Shown here: in pieces, positions 7,741 to 15,934 of the stretch | Numbering within the stretch: position 1 is the stretch's first letter | Layout: the number at the start of each line of letters is the position of its first letter | Assembly: GCA_031259935.1 (NCBI GenBank) | Contig: JAIRKV010000168.1 | Coordinates: 1-25,098 of the forward strand | Direction: 5' to 3' | Source of the DNA: Prevotellaceae bacterium | GTDB taxonomy: Bacteria > Bacteroidota > Bacteroidia > Bacteroidales > UBA932 | DNA length: 25,098 nucleotides | Translations under genes and position numbers: made by a program | The notes under the pieces: model-generated | Seen by the model: the letters and a program-made list of their open reading frames with translations, nothing else | The model's database searches: none | Told to the model about the DNA's origin: nothing

Positions 7741-8565
7741 TTATTTTTTACGACGTTCAAGAATAAACTTCGATGAGTTTTTCTTGGGATTGCGCGTTTT
7801 ATATCCTTTAGCCGGAATTCCTTTTCGTGAGCGCGGATGTCCGCCTGATGCGCGTCCTTCGCCTCCGCCCATTGGGTGATCTACAGGATTCATTACTACG
7901 CCTCTATTGCGTGGACGACGACCGAGCCAGCGTTTCCGTCCTGCTTTGCCGTGCTGTTCAAGGCTATGGTCGGCATTTGATACTGTTCCTATCGTAGCCT
8001 TGCATGTTACCAGTATCATGCGAGTTTCTCCCGAAGGCAATTTTATGATTGCATATTTTCCTTCGCGTGCTATAAGTTGTGCATAAGTGCCTGCGCTGCG
8101 TGCCATTACTGCACCCTGCCCCGGATGAAGTTCGATATTGTGTACTACCGTTCCAAGCGGAATTTCGGAAAGGAACAATGTATTTCCTATTTCGGGCGCT
8201 ATTCCTGTGCCTGAATTTATCTGTTGTCCTACTTTGAGTCCGTTTGGAGCAATGATATATCGTTTTTCTCCGTCTGCATAAACAACAAGTGCAATACGGG
8301 CGCTGCGGTTAGGATCATATTCTATGGTTTTCACTGTTGCCTGTATTCCATCTTTTTCGCGTTTAAAATCGACTATTCGGTACATGCGTTTATGTCCGCC
8401 GCCGATATAGCGTACTGTCATTTTTCCTTCGTTGTTGCGTCCGCCTGTTTTTTTCAGAGGCGCCAGCAACGATTTTTCGGGTTTTGATGTTGTTAATTCA
8501 TCAAAAGTGCCTATTATTTTATGTCGTGTTCCGGGTGTTACCGGTTTAAACTTTCTTACTCCCAT
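7741..8565 (-). CDS. rplB: Large ribosomal subunit protein uL2
   Basis: uL2 is one of the most conserved 50S proteins and is needed for subunit association and peptidyl transfer. The 274 residues match the usual size. The segment NPVDHPMGGGEGRASGGHPR holds the conserved histidine region next to the peptidyl transferase centre. Other family segments are RNNEGKMTVRYIGGGHKR and HNIELHPGQGAVMARSAGTY. It starts five bases after rplW. Confidence 0.98.
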   Translation of the reverse strand: MGVRKFKPVTPGTRHKIIGTFDELTTSKPEKSLLAPLKKTGGRNNEGKMTVRYIGGGHKRMYRIVDFKREKDGIQATVKTIEYDPNRSARIALVVYADGEKRYIIAPNGLKVGQQINSGTGIAPEIGNTLFLSEIPLGTVVHNIELHPGQGAVMARSAGTYAQLIAREGKYAIIKLPSGETRMILVTCKATIGTVSNADHSLEQHGKAGRKRWLGRRPRNRGVVMNPVDHPMGGGEGRASGGHPRSRKGIPAKGYKTRNPKKNSSKFILERRKK

Positions 8566-8570
8566 AATGC

Positions 8571-8861
8571 TTAGATATTACTGAAAAAGTCAATTTTATC
8601 ATCTCCTTTCAGGGTTACAAAAGCTTTTTTGTAACGATTGGTTCTGCCTGATACAATTCCTGTTTTTGTATTACGGCTTTTATTTTTTCCATGGTAGTTG
8701 GCAGTGTTAACTTTTTCAACAGATACTTTATATACTGCTTCAACAGCTTCTTTTATCTGAATTTTGTTAGCTCTATGGTCAACTACAAAACCGTAACGAT
8801 TTAGTTTTTCACCTTGAATCGTCATTTTTTCGGTTGCCAGCGGTTTAATTAGTACTTCCAT
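8571..8861 (-). CDS. rplW: Large ribosomal subunit protein uL23
   Basis: uL23 is the main docking site for trigger factor and SRP at the tunnel exit. It has 96 residues. The sequence VLIKPLATEKMTIQGEKLNR and the segment FVVDHRANKIQIKEAVEAVY are typical, as is the positively charged loop around GRTNRYKKAFVTL. It starts two bases after the rplD stop. Confidence 0.97.
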   Translation of the reverse strand: MEVLIKPLATEKMTIQGEKLNRYGFVVDHRANKIQIKEAVEAVYKVSVEKVNTANYHGKNKSRNTKTGIVSGRTNRYKKAFVTLKGDDKIDFFSNI

Positions 8862-8863
8862 AA

Positions 8864-9496
8864 TTATTCTATTCCAAATATTTTGTGTAGTGCATCTACT
8901 GTTGTTTCAAGTAAAACAAGTTTGGATGCGTTCATTATGTCATAAGTTGATAATTCGGAAACGGTACGTACTTTCATTTTTTCAAGGTTTCGAGCCGACA
9001 AAAATAGATTTTTGTTAGGTTCTGAAAGTATCATCAATGTTTTTTGATTATCAAATTTAAGATTATTGCTCAATTTAATGAAATCTTTGGTTTTCGGAAC
9101 TTCAAAATTGATGTTTTCAACCACTGTTATTGCATCTTTTTGAGCTTTATAAGTAAGAGCGCTCATGCGGGCAAGTCTTTTAACTTTTTTATTCAGTTTA
9201 AATCTGTAATCGCGTGGTTTAGGTCCAAATACACGACCTCCGCCTACGTATATGTTTGCTTTAATACTTCCGTGACGTGCGCCGCCGCCGCCTTTTTGCC
9301 GTCCCATTTTCTTTGTGCTGTAAGCTACTTCCCAGCGTTCTTTTGTTTTATGCGTTCCCTGCCGTTGATTTGCAAGGTATTGCTTAACATCGAGATAAAT
9401 TGCATGGTCGTTAGGTTCGATTCCGAAAATGGCATTATCAAGCGTTGCTGTTTTTGCTGTTTTTTCTCCGTTAATATCGTAAACTGTTAATTCCAT
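8864..9496 (-). CDS. rplD: Large ribosomal subunit protein uL4
   Basis: uL4 lines the exit tunnel; in E. coli it is also the S10 operon repressor. It has 210 residues. The tunnel loop appears as KKMGRQKGGGGARHGSIKAN, and GGRVFGPKPRDYRFKLNKKV is the family signature. The C-terminal half has LSARNLEKMKVRTVSELSTY. A GAGGA at 9504-9508, inside the end of rplC, could serve as ribosome-binding site. It starts three bases after rplC. Confidence 0.98.
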   Translation of the reverse strand: MELTVYDINGEKTAKTATLDNAIFGIEPNDHAIYLDVKQYLANQRQGTHKTKERWEVAYSTKKMGRQKGGGGARHGSIKANIYVGGGRVFGPKPRDYRFKLNKKVKRLARMSALTYKAQKDAITVVENINFEVPKTKDFIKLSNNLKFDNQKTLMILSEPNKNLFLSARNLEKMKVRTVSELSTYDIMNASKLVLLETTVDALHKIFGIE

Positions 9497-9499
9497 TTC

Positions 9500-10120
9500 T
9501 TAATCCTCAATTATTAAATATGAACCTTTGGCTCCGGGTATGGATCCTTTCACTAACAACAAATTGTTTTCGGGTATAACCTTTAAAATTCTAAGGTTTA
9601 ATATTTTCACTTTATCGCCGCCCATTCTTCCGGCAAGACGTTTGCCTTTGAATACGCGTGAGGGATACGACGATGCGCCCATTGAGCCGGGCGCTCGCAA
9701 ACGATTATGCTGTCCGTGTGTTTGTCCGCCTACGCCGTGAAATCCGTGGCGTTTTACTACGCCCTGAAATCCTTTTCCTTTTGAAACTCCTGTTACATCC
9801 ACCCATGTGTCTTCGTTAAAATCGGCAACTGTAACCAGATCGCCGAGCAGTAACTCTCTGTTGAATGTTTTTGCAACTTCTGCTACTCTGTATTTTGGCG
9901 CAGTATTTGCTTTTTTAAAATGTCCCAAAAGGCAATTGTTTGTGCGTTTTTCTTTTTTATTGTCATAGGCAAGTTGAACAGCTTCGTAGCCATCTGTTTC
10001 AACTGTTTTCACTTGCGTAACAACACATGGACCAGCTTCAATTACGGTACAGGGAATATTTTTCCCTTCCGCATCAAAAACGGATGTCATTCCAATTTTT
10101 TTTCCAATAATTCCTGGCAT
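9500..10120 (-). CDS. rplC: Large ribosomal subunit protein uL3
   Basis: uL3 initiates 50S assembly and reaches toward the peptidyl transferase centre. It has 206 residues. MPGIIGKKIGMTSVFDAEGK is the canonical start. The loop VKRHGFHGVGGQTHGQHNRL and the following RAPGSMGASSYPSRVFKGKR are diagnostic. It is separated from rpsJ by an unusual 126-base spacer. Confidence 0.98.
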   Translation of the reverse strand: MPGIIGKKIGMTSVFDAEGKNIPCTVIEAGPCVVTQVKTVETDGYEAVQLAYDNKKEKRTNNCLLGHFKKANTAPKYRVAEVAKTFNRELLLGDLVTVADFNEDTWVDVTGVSKGKGFQGVVKRHGFHGVGGQTHGQHNRLRAPGSMGASSYPSRVFKGKRLAGRMGGDKVKILNLRILKVIPENNLLLVKGSIPGAKGSYLIIED

Positions 10121-10246
10121 GTTTCTTCTTTCTTTTTATTAAAACTTACTTTTCTCCTGTTCAGAGGTTTATGTAAGCATATTTATTATTTTTATTAATT
10201 GTTCTTTTTCAATTTTTATCTTTTCTTCGTTTTTTCGAACAAATTA
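10121..10246 (-). other. rpsJ-rplC spacer with possible RNA structure
   Basis: This 126-base AT-rich spacer is much longer than its neighbours. In transcript sense, CTTAC pairs with GTAAG (ends at 10177 and 10145), with an inner CCT/AGG, and the structure encloses an AGGAG at 10154-10158. That AGGAG lies 33 bases from the rplC ATG, too far to act directly, and no small ORF follows it. No TAnnTTTG promoter is seen. It may be a leader-like regulatory or processing site; this is inference. Confidence 0.35.
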
Positions 10247-10552
10247 TCATACTTTGATTTCTACTTCTACTCCGCTTGGCAATTCAAGTTTCATAAGTGC
10301 ATCAACTGTTTTTGGCGTGGAACTGTAAATGTCCAGCAGACGTTTGAATGCGCACAGTTGAAATTGTTCGCGTGCTTTTTTGTTCACAAAAGTAGAACGG
10401 TTCACCGTAAAAATTTTCTTTTGTGTTGGCAATGGTATAGGCCCGCTTACGATTGCTCCTGTAAGTTTTACGGTTTTTACGATTTTCTCTGCCGATTTAT
10501 CAACAAGAGAGTGATCGAATGATTTGAGTTTTATTCTGATTTTTTGACTCAT
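10247..10552 (-). CDS. rpsJ: Small ribosomal subunit protein uS10
   Basis: uS10 belongs to the 30S head and also takes part in NusB-dependent antitermination. The 101 residues match the family. Key segments are MSQKIRIKLKSFDHSLVDKS, GPIPLPTQKKIFTVNRSTFV and REQFQLCAFKRLLDIYSST. In most Bacteroidota it directly follows fusA; here two unrelated AT-rich genes intervene, ending 50 bases upstream. Confidence 0.98.
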   Translation of the reverse strand: MSQKIRIKLKSFDHSLVDKSAEKIVKTVKLTGAIVSGPIPLPTQKKIFTVNRSTFVNKKAREQFQLCAFKRLLDIYSSTPKTVDALMKLELPSGVEVEIKV

Positions 10553-10602
10553 TTTATTAATAATTAATCTATTTTTTTCGTTACAAAACCTAATTTATAA
10601 TA

Positions 10603-11226
10603 TTAATTTAATTGCGAATTTTTAAAGTAAAGAATTATATCTCTCTTCACAAAATCTAAATTAAATGTAGTTTTTATACTATCCATAACTATAAATTTAA
10701 CTTGTTTTTTTAATTTTTGTTCTAAATCAACTAATCGTTTCGGGTTGATATAACATAATTTTGTTTTTTCATGTAAAATAATTGCTGTTTCAAGTATATT
10801 GCCATTCATATCAATTACTGCTGTTATGTGTAAATAATCATCATTTAATTTAAATTCATTTATTTCATCATTTGTAAATATTGATTTAATCACATTCATA
10901 ACCTTATTAACATCTGTGTATTTAACTCTATAGTTAGACGCTTCTTTTGCTTTATCATCTTCAAAGCGTAATAACGTTCCATCTGGTAAATATTGATTTA
11001 TATGTAATTTTGTATTATTAATATTCCCAAATTCATATCCTCCAAGTTGTCTGCTTTGAATTAAATATTGTTGGTTATCAATAGATAATATTTTATTATT
11101 TTTTCCTTTATAATAATTAATTTTTAAATCATCAGTCTGTCCATTAGTTTGTACTATTGTGATTAGTGATATTATAATTAATATTATAAATTTATTTTCA
11201 CTGATAATTTTCATCTTTATTGACAT
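10603..11226 (-). CDS. Small exported protein of unknown function
   Basis: I do not recognise this 207-residue protein. It has an N-terminal signal peptide (basic start, then FIILIIISLITIVQTNGQ, ending near residues 26-30), so it is probably periplasmic or surface-exposed. A middle segment reads LHINQYLPDGTLLRFEDD. Residues about 130-180 include ITAVIDMNGNILETAII, a strand-turn-strand that weakly recalls TonB C-terminal-like domains; this is speculative. The ATG at 11226 overlaps the upstream gene by ten bases; a second ATG at 11214 starts right at the signal peptide (MKIISENK) and is equally plausible. Base composition is very AT-rich: two sampled 60-base lines hold 11 and 13 G+C, against 28 in a sampled fusA line. 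It appears to be an insertion in the ribosomal operon. Confidence 0.8.
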   Translation of the reverse strand: MSIKMKIISENKFIILIIISLITIVQTNGQTDDLKINYYKGKNNKILSIDNQQYLIQSRQLGGYEFGNINNTKLHINQYLPDGTLLRFEDDKAKEASNYRVKYTDVNKVMNVIKSIFTNDEINEFKLNDDYLHITAVIDMNGNILETAIILHEKTKLCYINPKRLVDLEQKLKKQVKFIVMDSIKTTFNLDFVKRDIILYFKNSQLN

Positions 11227-12707
11227 CTTAAAGGGTTAATATTATTTGTATTTCTAAATTCAGGATCTTCTGCGGCATCTGGATAATTATGTTTAGTTCT
11301 TATGTAATTTGCTAACGAATCATAAGGCATTGTGCCATTTAAATATCCACCTGCATATTGATCCCAATTCGCTTTATATTCTGGTAGAGATCCTATATCA
11401 TTTGTACGAATACAATATTCATAAGCAGCTAATTTTGCTTCTAGTTCCATGTTTAAATGATGACTCATATCGCTATTTCCGTTATATTGTTGCAATGCAT
11501 GAACAAGTTCTTCTACTAATTGAAAAGAAGTAATATAATCAACATCACTCGCCACAGTAATTCTATTCGTTACTGGTCTATAAGCTATTAAAAAATATTG
11601 AGTATTATCTTCTTGAAATTCTATGTTTGAATTAGTTAACGCTGCCACTATGTTATTACCAAAACAGTCAGTTTTGATCGTATTTAATATAGGCAATATA
11701 ATCTGAGTGGTTTTTGTATCAAAAGTCCAATTTGAATATTGATTTTCTTGTGGAGGCGGAGGATTATAACTACCATTATTATTACCTCCTGATTCACAAG
11801 TTCCATCGCAGTTTGGTCTTCCGCAGTTAGGACAAACATCATCATTTGAATAATTGTTGTCATCACTATATTCATCACAAATGCAAACAGAATATCCACA
11901 TACGGAACAATACTGAGGATCGCCGCAAGTACATTCATCTATCCTGTGCCAGCACCATCGACACCATGTTACTTCCGAACTTTCTATTTCGCCGAGAAAC
12001 CAGTCATCACCATCACCCATCAAAACTAATTCGCCCATACCAGACGTAATAATTCCCAATTTATCAGTTTTTTCGTTTTTGCTTATTTTTCTATCCTTAA
12101 AGTTTAATTGCGTAATATCTTTTTTGCTTTGTCTTTTAATCTGTATAACTTTTCCATTCCATGTGGAATATACTGCAATGCCCGTAAAGTTACTTACATC
12201 GCCGACATGTGTATAAGTTTTTTCTACGCCATTTTTAAATTTAGCACTACAGTCTATATCTGGTATAAGTGTTAGAATAAACATATATTTTTCTCCAGAT
12301 TCTTTGTTCTTTATTATTACAAGTTTTTGAGGTACCGGAGTGTATATGGTATCTGTTTTTCCACGACTGATTACCATTAACCGATTAGATGTCAATATTG
12401 GTATATCCATACTCCAGATATATTCATTTTCAGACATTACAGCTTTATTCCATTGTGGAGTATAATCTTCGGGAAAAAAACTTTTTGCAACTTTAGTGTG
12501 ACGATTCATTTTAACTGTTTCATAATCGCGAATTTTCTGCCGAAACACATCTTTCACTTCTGTTACAGTTAATTTATCTTTATAAATATTGTCTTTATTA
12601 TTATTGTAAAGAGAATCATAACAAGATATAATTGATATCATTATAATAATAACAACAATTAATAAATTTGTTTTAAGACTAATATTTAATAATTTATTAT
12701 TTATCAT
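11217..12707 (-). CDS. Cys-rich putative lipoprotein of unknown function
   Basis: A 496-residue protein that I cannot assign to a named family. From the ATG at 12707 (a GTG at 12710 is possible) it has a hydrophobic signal ending IISIISC, a lipobox with the lipidated Cys near residue 29, so it is likely anchored to the outer membrane. Residues about 249-304 hold twelve cysteines in three C-x2-C...C-x(1-3)-C modules (CRWC/CTC, CSVC/CIC, CPNC/CDGTC), suggesting zinc-knuckle-like metal binding. A Gly/Asn/Pro-rich linker follows. The C-terminal domain has LVEELVHALQQYN (EExxH at about 399-403) and then MELEAKLAAYEYC. This resembles a metallopeptidase helix but lacks HExxH. The gene starts 12 bases after fusA, is AT-rich outside the Cys region, and interrupts the normal fusA-rpsJ junction. 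Confidence 0.8.
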   Translation of the reverse strand: MINNKLLNISLKTNLLIVVIIIMISIISCYDSLYNNNKDNIYKDKLTVTEVKDVFRQKIRDYETVKMNRHTKVAKSFFPEDYTPQWNKAVMSENEYIWSMDIPILTSNRLMVISRGKTDTIYTPVPQKLVIIKNKESGEKYMFILTLIPDIDCSAKFKNGVEKTYTHVGDVSNFTGIAVYSTWNGKVIQIKRQSKKDITQLNFKDRKISKNEKTDKLGIITSGMGELVLMGDGDDWFLGEIESSEVTWCRWCWHRIDECTCGDPQYCSVCGYSVCICDEYSDDNNYSNDDVCPNCGRPNCDGTCESGGNNNGSYNPPPPQENQYSNWTFDTKTTQIILPILNTIKTDCFGNNIVAALTNSNIEFQEDNTQYFLIAYRPVTNRITVASDVDYITSFQLVEELVHALQQYNGNSDMSHHLNMELEAKLAAYEYCIRTNDIGSLPEYKANWDQYAGGYLNGTMPYDSLANYIRTKHNYPDAAEDPEFRNTNNINPLRCQ

Positions 12708-12719
12708 CACTTTTCTATT

Positions 12720-14837
12720 TTATTCATCATCAGCAGTTTTTTTGCCTGATGCTTTTTCAATTACTGTTTTTGCTATGCTTGCAGGCACTTCGTCGTAATG
12801 CGAAAATTCCATTGTAGATGTTGCTCGTCCTGATGTAATTGTACGTAATACGGTTACATATCCGAACTGTTCCGACAGGGGAACTTTTGCTTTCACTACC
12901 TGTGCATTTCCTTTGGCTTCGGTGCCTGTAATTATTCCTCTGCGACGGTTTAGATCGCCGATAACATCGCCCATGTATTCGTCGGGCGTAACAACTTCAA
13001 GCGACATTACAGGTTCCAGCAGTACAGGATCTGCTTTTATTGCCGCATGACGGAATGCCGTACGGGCGCATATTTCAAACGAGAGCGAATCGGAATCAAC
13101 GGGATGGAACGAGCCATCTTTTAATTCTACTTTCATGCTTTCTATTTCGTATCCTGCAAGAGGTCCGTTTACCATTGCCGCTTTAAATCCTTTTTCTACC
13201 GACGGGATGTATTCGCGTGGAATATTTCCGCCTTTTACGCTGTCGACAAATTGCAATCCTGTAATTTCGTTATTATCCGCAGGTCCTATTGTTACTGTTA
13301 TATCTGCAAATTTGCCTCGCCCGCCCGTTTGTTTTTTAAACACTTCGCGATGTTCGTAAATTTTGCGCAATGCTTCTTTATAGTTAACTTGCGGCGCTCC
13401 CTGATTGATTTCTACTCCAAATTCGCGTTTCAGACGGTCAACAATAATTTCCAAATGCAATTCGCCCATTCCGCTGATAATTGTTTGACCGTTGTCTTCG
13501 TCTGTTTTCACAGTAAAAGTAGGGTCTTCTTCGGCAAGTTTCCCAAGTGCAATGCCTAATTTATCAAGGTCTTTCTGTGTTTTGGGTTCTATCGCCAAAC
13601 CAATAACGGGGTCAGGGAATGTCATCGATTCCAATGATATAATGTGTCTTTCGTCGCAAATTGTATCGCCTGTGCGCAAGTCTTTACAACCTACGCATGC
13701 GCAAATGTCTCCTGCTTCAACAAATTCAATAGGATTCTGTTTGTTTGAGTGCATTTGATACAATCGTGCAATGCGTTCTTTTTTCTGCGAACGGCTATTG
13801 TAAACATAGTTTCCTGCATCTATGCGTCCCGAATATACTCTTATAAATGCCAAACGTCCTACGTAAGGATCTGTTGCTATTTTGAACACCAGTGCGCAAA
13901 ACGGTTCTTTTGCATCCGACTTGCGGGATATTTCGTTGTTGTCTTCATCGACACCAAAAACTTCGCCTTTGTCTAAAGGACTTGGCAAATAACGAATTAT
14001 TGCATCAAGCAAATATTGTACTCCTTTATTTTTAAACGATGAACCGCACATTACAGGCACAACTTTCATTGCTATTGTTGCTTTGCGTAATGTTTCAACT
14101 ATTTCTTCTTCCGATATTGAGTCGGGATTGTCAAAGAATTTTTCGAGTAATTCATCATTAAATTCTGCTATTGATTCTATAAGTTTTTCACGAGCTTCTG
14201 CAACTTCTTCTTTCATGTCGGCAGGTACTTCTTCAATAACAAAGTTGTGTATTACCGTTTTATCGTCAAAAAATATGTATGCTTTATTGGTTATAAGATC
14301 AACAACGCCTTTGAATAATTCTTCCTCTCCGATGGGCAGCACTATAGGAATGGGATTTGTTCCCAATTTTTCTTTCATTTGTTGAACTACGCTCGTAAAA
14401 TCGGCGCCTGTTCTGTCCATTTTATTTATGTATGCTATGCGTGGAACTTTATATTTTTCGGCTTGACGCCAAACTGTTTCCGATTGCGGTTCAACGCCGC
14501 CAACAGCGCAGAAAGTTGCTACTGTTCCATCCAGCACGCGTAATGACCGTTCTACTTCAACAGTGAAGTCAACGTGTCCCGGCGTATCAATAAGATTTAT
14601 TTGATATGTTTTATCTGCATAATTCCAAAATGTTGTAGTGGCTGCCGATGTAATGGTGATTCCGCGTTCCTGTTCCTGTACCATCCAGTCCATAGTAGCA
14701 GCGCCATCATGTACTTCGCCTATTCGATGTGTTTTTCCCGTATAAAATAAAATACGCTCTGATGTAGTTGTTTTACCTGCATCAATGTGCGCCATGATTC
14801 CTATGTTTCTCGTATATTTTAAATCTCTTGCTGCCAT
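12720..14837 (-). CDS. fusA: Elongation factor G
   Basis: EF-G is the GTPase that drives ribosomal translocation and, with RRF, subunit recycling. The 705 residues match the full length. G-domain motifs: AHIDAGKTT from residue 16 (P-loop), RGITI near 59-63 (switch I threonine), DTPGH at 84-88, NKMD at 138-141. Domain II shows FIRVYSGRIDAGNYVYNSRS. Domain IV contains GGRGKFADITVTIGPADNNE, and domain V contains ITSGRATSTMEFSHYDEVP. It lies 30 bases after rpsG, as in the str operon. No tuf follows; instead the lipoprotein gene begins 12 bases downstream. Confidence 0.99.
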   Translation of the reverse strand: MAARDLKYTRNIGIMAHIDAGKTTTSERILFYTGKTHRIGEVHDGAATMDWMVQEQERGITITSAATTTFWNYADKTYQINLIDTPGHVDFTVEVERSLRVLDGTVATFCAVGGVEPQSETVWRQAEKYKVPRIAYINKMDRTGADFTSVVQQMKEKLGTNPIPIVLPIGEEELFKGVVDLITNKAYIFFDDKTVIHNFVIEEVPADMKEEVAEAREKLIESIAEFNDELLEKFFDNPDSISEEEIVETLRKATIAMKVVPVMCGSSFKNKGVQYLLDAIIRYLPSPLDKGEVFGVDEDNNEISRKSDAKEPFCALVFKIATDPYVGRLAFIRVYSGRIDAGNYVYNSRSQKKERIARLYQMHSNKQNPIEFVEAGDICACVGCKDLRTGDTICDERHIISLESMTFPDPVIGLAIEPKTQKDLDKLGIALGKLAEEDPTFTVKTDEDNGQTIISGMGELHLEIIVDRLKREFGVEINQGAPQVNYKEALRKIYEHREVFKKQTGGRGKFADITVTIGPADNNEITGLQFVDSVKGGNIPREYIPSVEKGFKAAMVNGPLAGYEIESMKVELKDGSFHPVDSDSLSFEICARTAFRHAAIKADPVLLEPVMSLEVVTPDEYMGDVIGDLNRRRGIITGTEAKGNAQVVKAKVPLSEQFGYVTVLRTITSGRATSTMEFSHYDEVPASIAKTVIEKASGKKTADDE

Positions 14838-14867
14838 CTATTTTTATTTATTCTCAATCATGCGGAA

Positions 14868-15344
14868 TTAAAATTTGAAATGTGCAAACGCTTTATTTGC
14901 TTCCGCCATTCTGTGCATATCTTCTTTACGCTTGAATGCTGCGCCTTCCTGATTGTAAGCTGCTATTATTTCGGCGCATAATTTTTCTGCCATTGAGCGT
15001 CCCGAACGTTTACGTGCAAAAACAATCATGTTTTTCATACTGATTGAAATTTTTCTTTCGGGTCTCACTTCAATAGGCACTTGAAAGTTTGCGCCGCCGA
15101 TACGTTTACTTTTAACCTCAACCTGAGGTGTAACATTTTCAAGCGCTTTTTTCCAAATGTCAAGAGGAGCCTTGTCAGAATCTTTCATCTTCTCACCTAT
15201 CATATCTATGGCATCATAGAATATTTTATAGGCAATACTCTTCTTTCCCTGCAACATCAATCCGTTTACAAATCGGGTAACCGATCTATCTCCGAATTTG
15301 GGGTCGGGAAGCAGAATCCTCTTTTTAGGCTTCGATTTTCTCAT
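14868..15344 (-). CDS. rpsG: Small ribosomal subunit protein uS7
   Basis: uS7 nucleates assembly of the 30S head and contacts the E-site tRNA; in E. coli it regulates the str operon. It has 158 residues. The start MRKSKPKKRILLPDPKFGDR and the segments VTRFVNGLMLQGKKSIAYKI and GGANFQVPIEVRPERKISIS are diagnostic. It lies 74 bases after rpsL and 30 bases before fusA. Confidence 0.98.
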   Translation of the reverse strand: MRKSKPKKRILLPDPKFGDRSVTRFVNGLMLQGKKSIAYKIFYDAIDMIGEKMKDSDKAPLDIWKKALENVTPQVEVKSKRIGGANFQVPIEVRPERKISISMKNMIVFARKRSGRSMAEKLCAEIIAAYNQEGAAFKRKEDMHRMAEANKAFAHFKF

Positions 15345-15418
15345 TTGTTTTACTTTTTACTTTTAATTTATTTTTTTTAACTTAATTGACCGATTTTTAA
15401 TGTATTACCAGTCGTTTT

Positions 15419-15796
15419 TTATTTTTTCTTTGGACGTTTTGTTCCATATTTTGAACGCCGTTGATTACGTCCTTCTACTCCGGCTGCATCAAGCGCTCCT
15501 CTCACAAGGTGATAACGTACACCCGGAAGATCTTTAACACGTCCGCCGCGAACAAGAACTATCGAGTGTTCCTGCAAATTGTGTCCTTCGCCCGGAATAT
15601 AAGCGTTTACTTCTTTTCCGTTTGTTAACCTTACACGCGCTACTTTTCGCATTGCCGAGTTCGGTTTTTTGGGCGTTGTTGTGTAAACGCGTACACATAC
15701 GCCTCTGCGTTGAGGACATGCGTCTAATGACGGTGCTTTACTGCTGTTTTCTGCCTGTATGCGTCCTTTTCTTACTAATTGTTGAATTGTTGGCAT
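15419..15796 (-). CDS. rpsL: Small ribosomal subunit protein uS12
   Basis: uS12 monitors codon-anticodon pairing in the A site. It has 125 residues. TTTPKKPNSAMRKVARVRLT carries Lys43, and GGRVKDLPGVRYHLVRGALD carries Lys88 and Asp89. These are the wild-type residues at positions where streptomycin-resistance changes are known. It is the first gene of the str/S10/spc operon, about 45 bases downstream of the expected transcription start. Confidence 0.99.
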   Translation of the reverse strand: MPTIQQLVRKGRIQAENSSKAPSLDACPQRRGVCVRVYTTTPKKPNSAMRKVARVRLTNGKEVNAYIPGEGHNLQEHSIVLVRGGRVKDLPGVRYHLVRGALDAAGVEGRNQRRSKYGTKRPKKK

Positions 15797-15849
15797 AAAT
15801 TACTGTTATTCAAATATATTATATTTATTCTTTCCCTAAAATTGGGTTG

Positions 15850-15880
15850 CAAAGGTAAATCTTTTTTTTAATACGGCAAA
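15850..15880 (-). promoter_or_regulatory. Promoter of the str/S10/spc operon (Bacteroidota type)
   Basis: On the minus strand there is an exact TTTG (-33 box, 15880-15877), then 19 bases, then TACCTTTG (15857-15850), matching the TAnnTTTG -7 consensus of the Bacteroidota primary sigma factor. Transcription would start near 15843, leaving a leader of about 45 bases before rpsL. It is the only site in the window where both boxes and the spacing fit. Confidence 0.85.
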
Positions 15881-15903
15881 CATTTATCAACATTTTTTTT
15901 TCA

Positions 15904-15934
15904 GTTTTGACAGTTTTTGCCTGTTTTGACAGTT
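15904..15934 (-). repeat. 12-base direct repeat upstream of the str promoter
   Basis: AACTGTCAAAAC occurs twice on the minus strand (15915-15904 and 15934-15923) with a 19-base period, close to two helical turns. The nearer copy ends 23 bases upstream of the -33 box. The position and phasing suit a regulator or upstream-element site, but no binding protein can be named. Confidence 0.55.
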
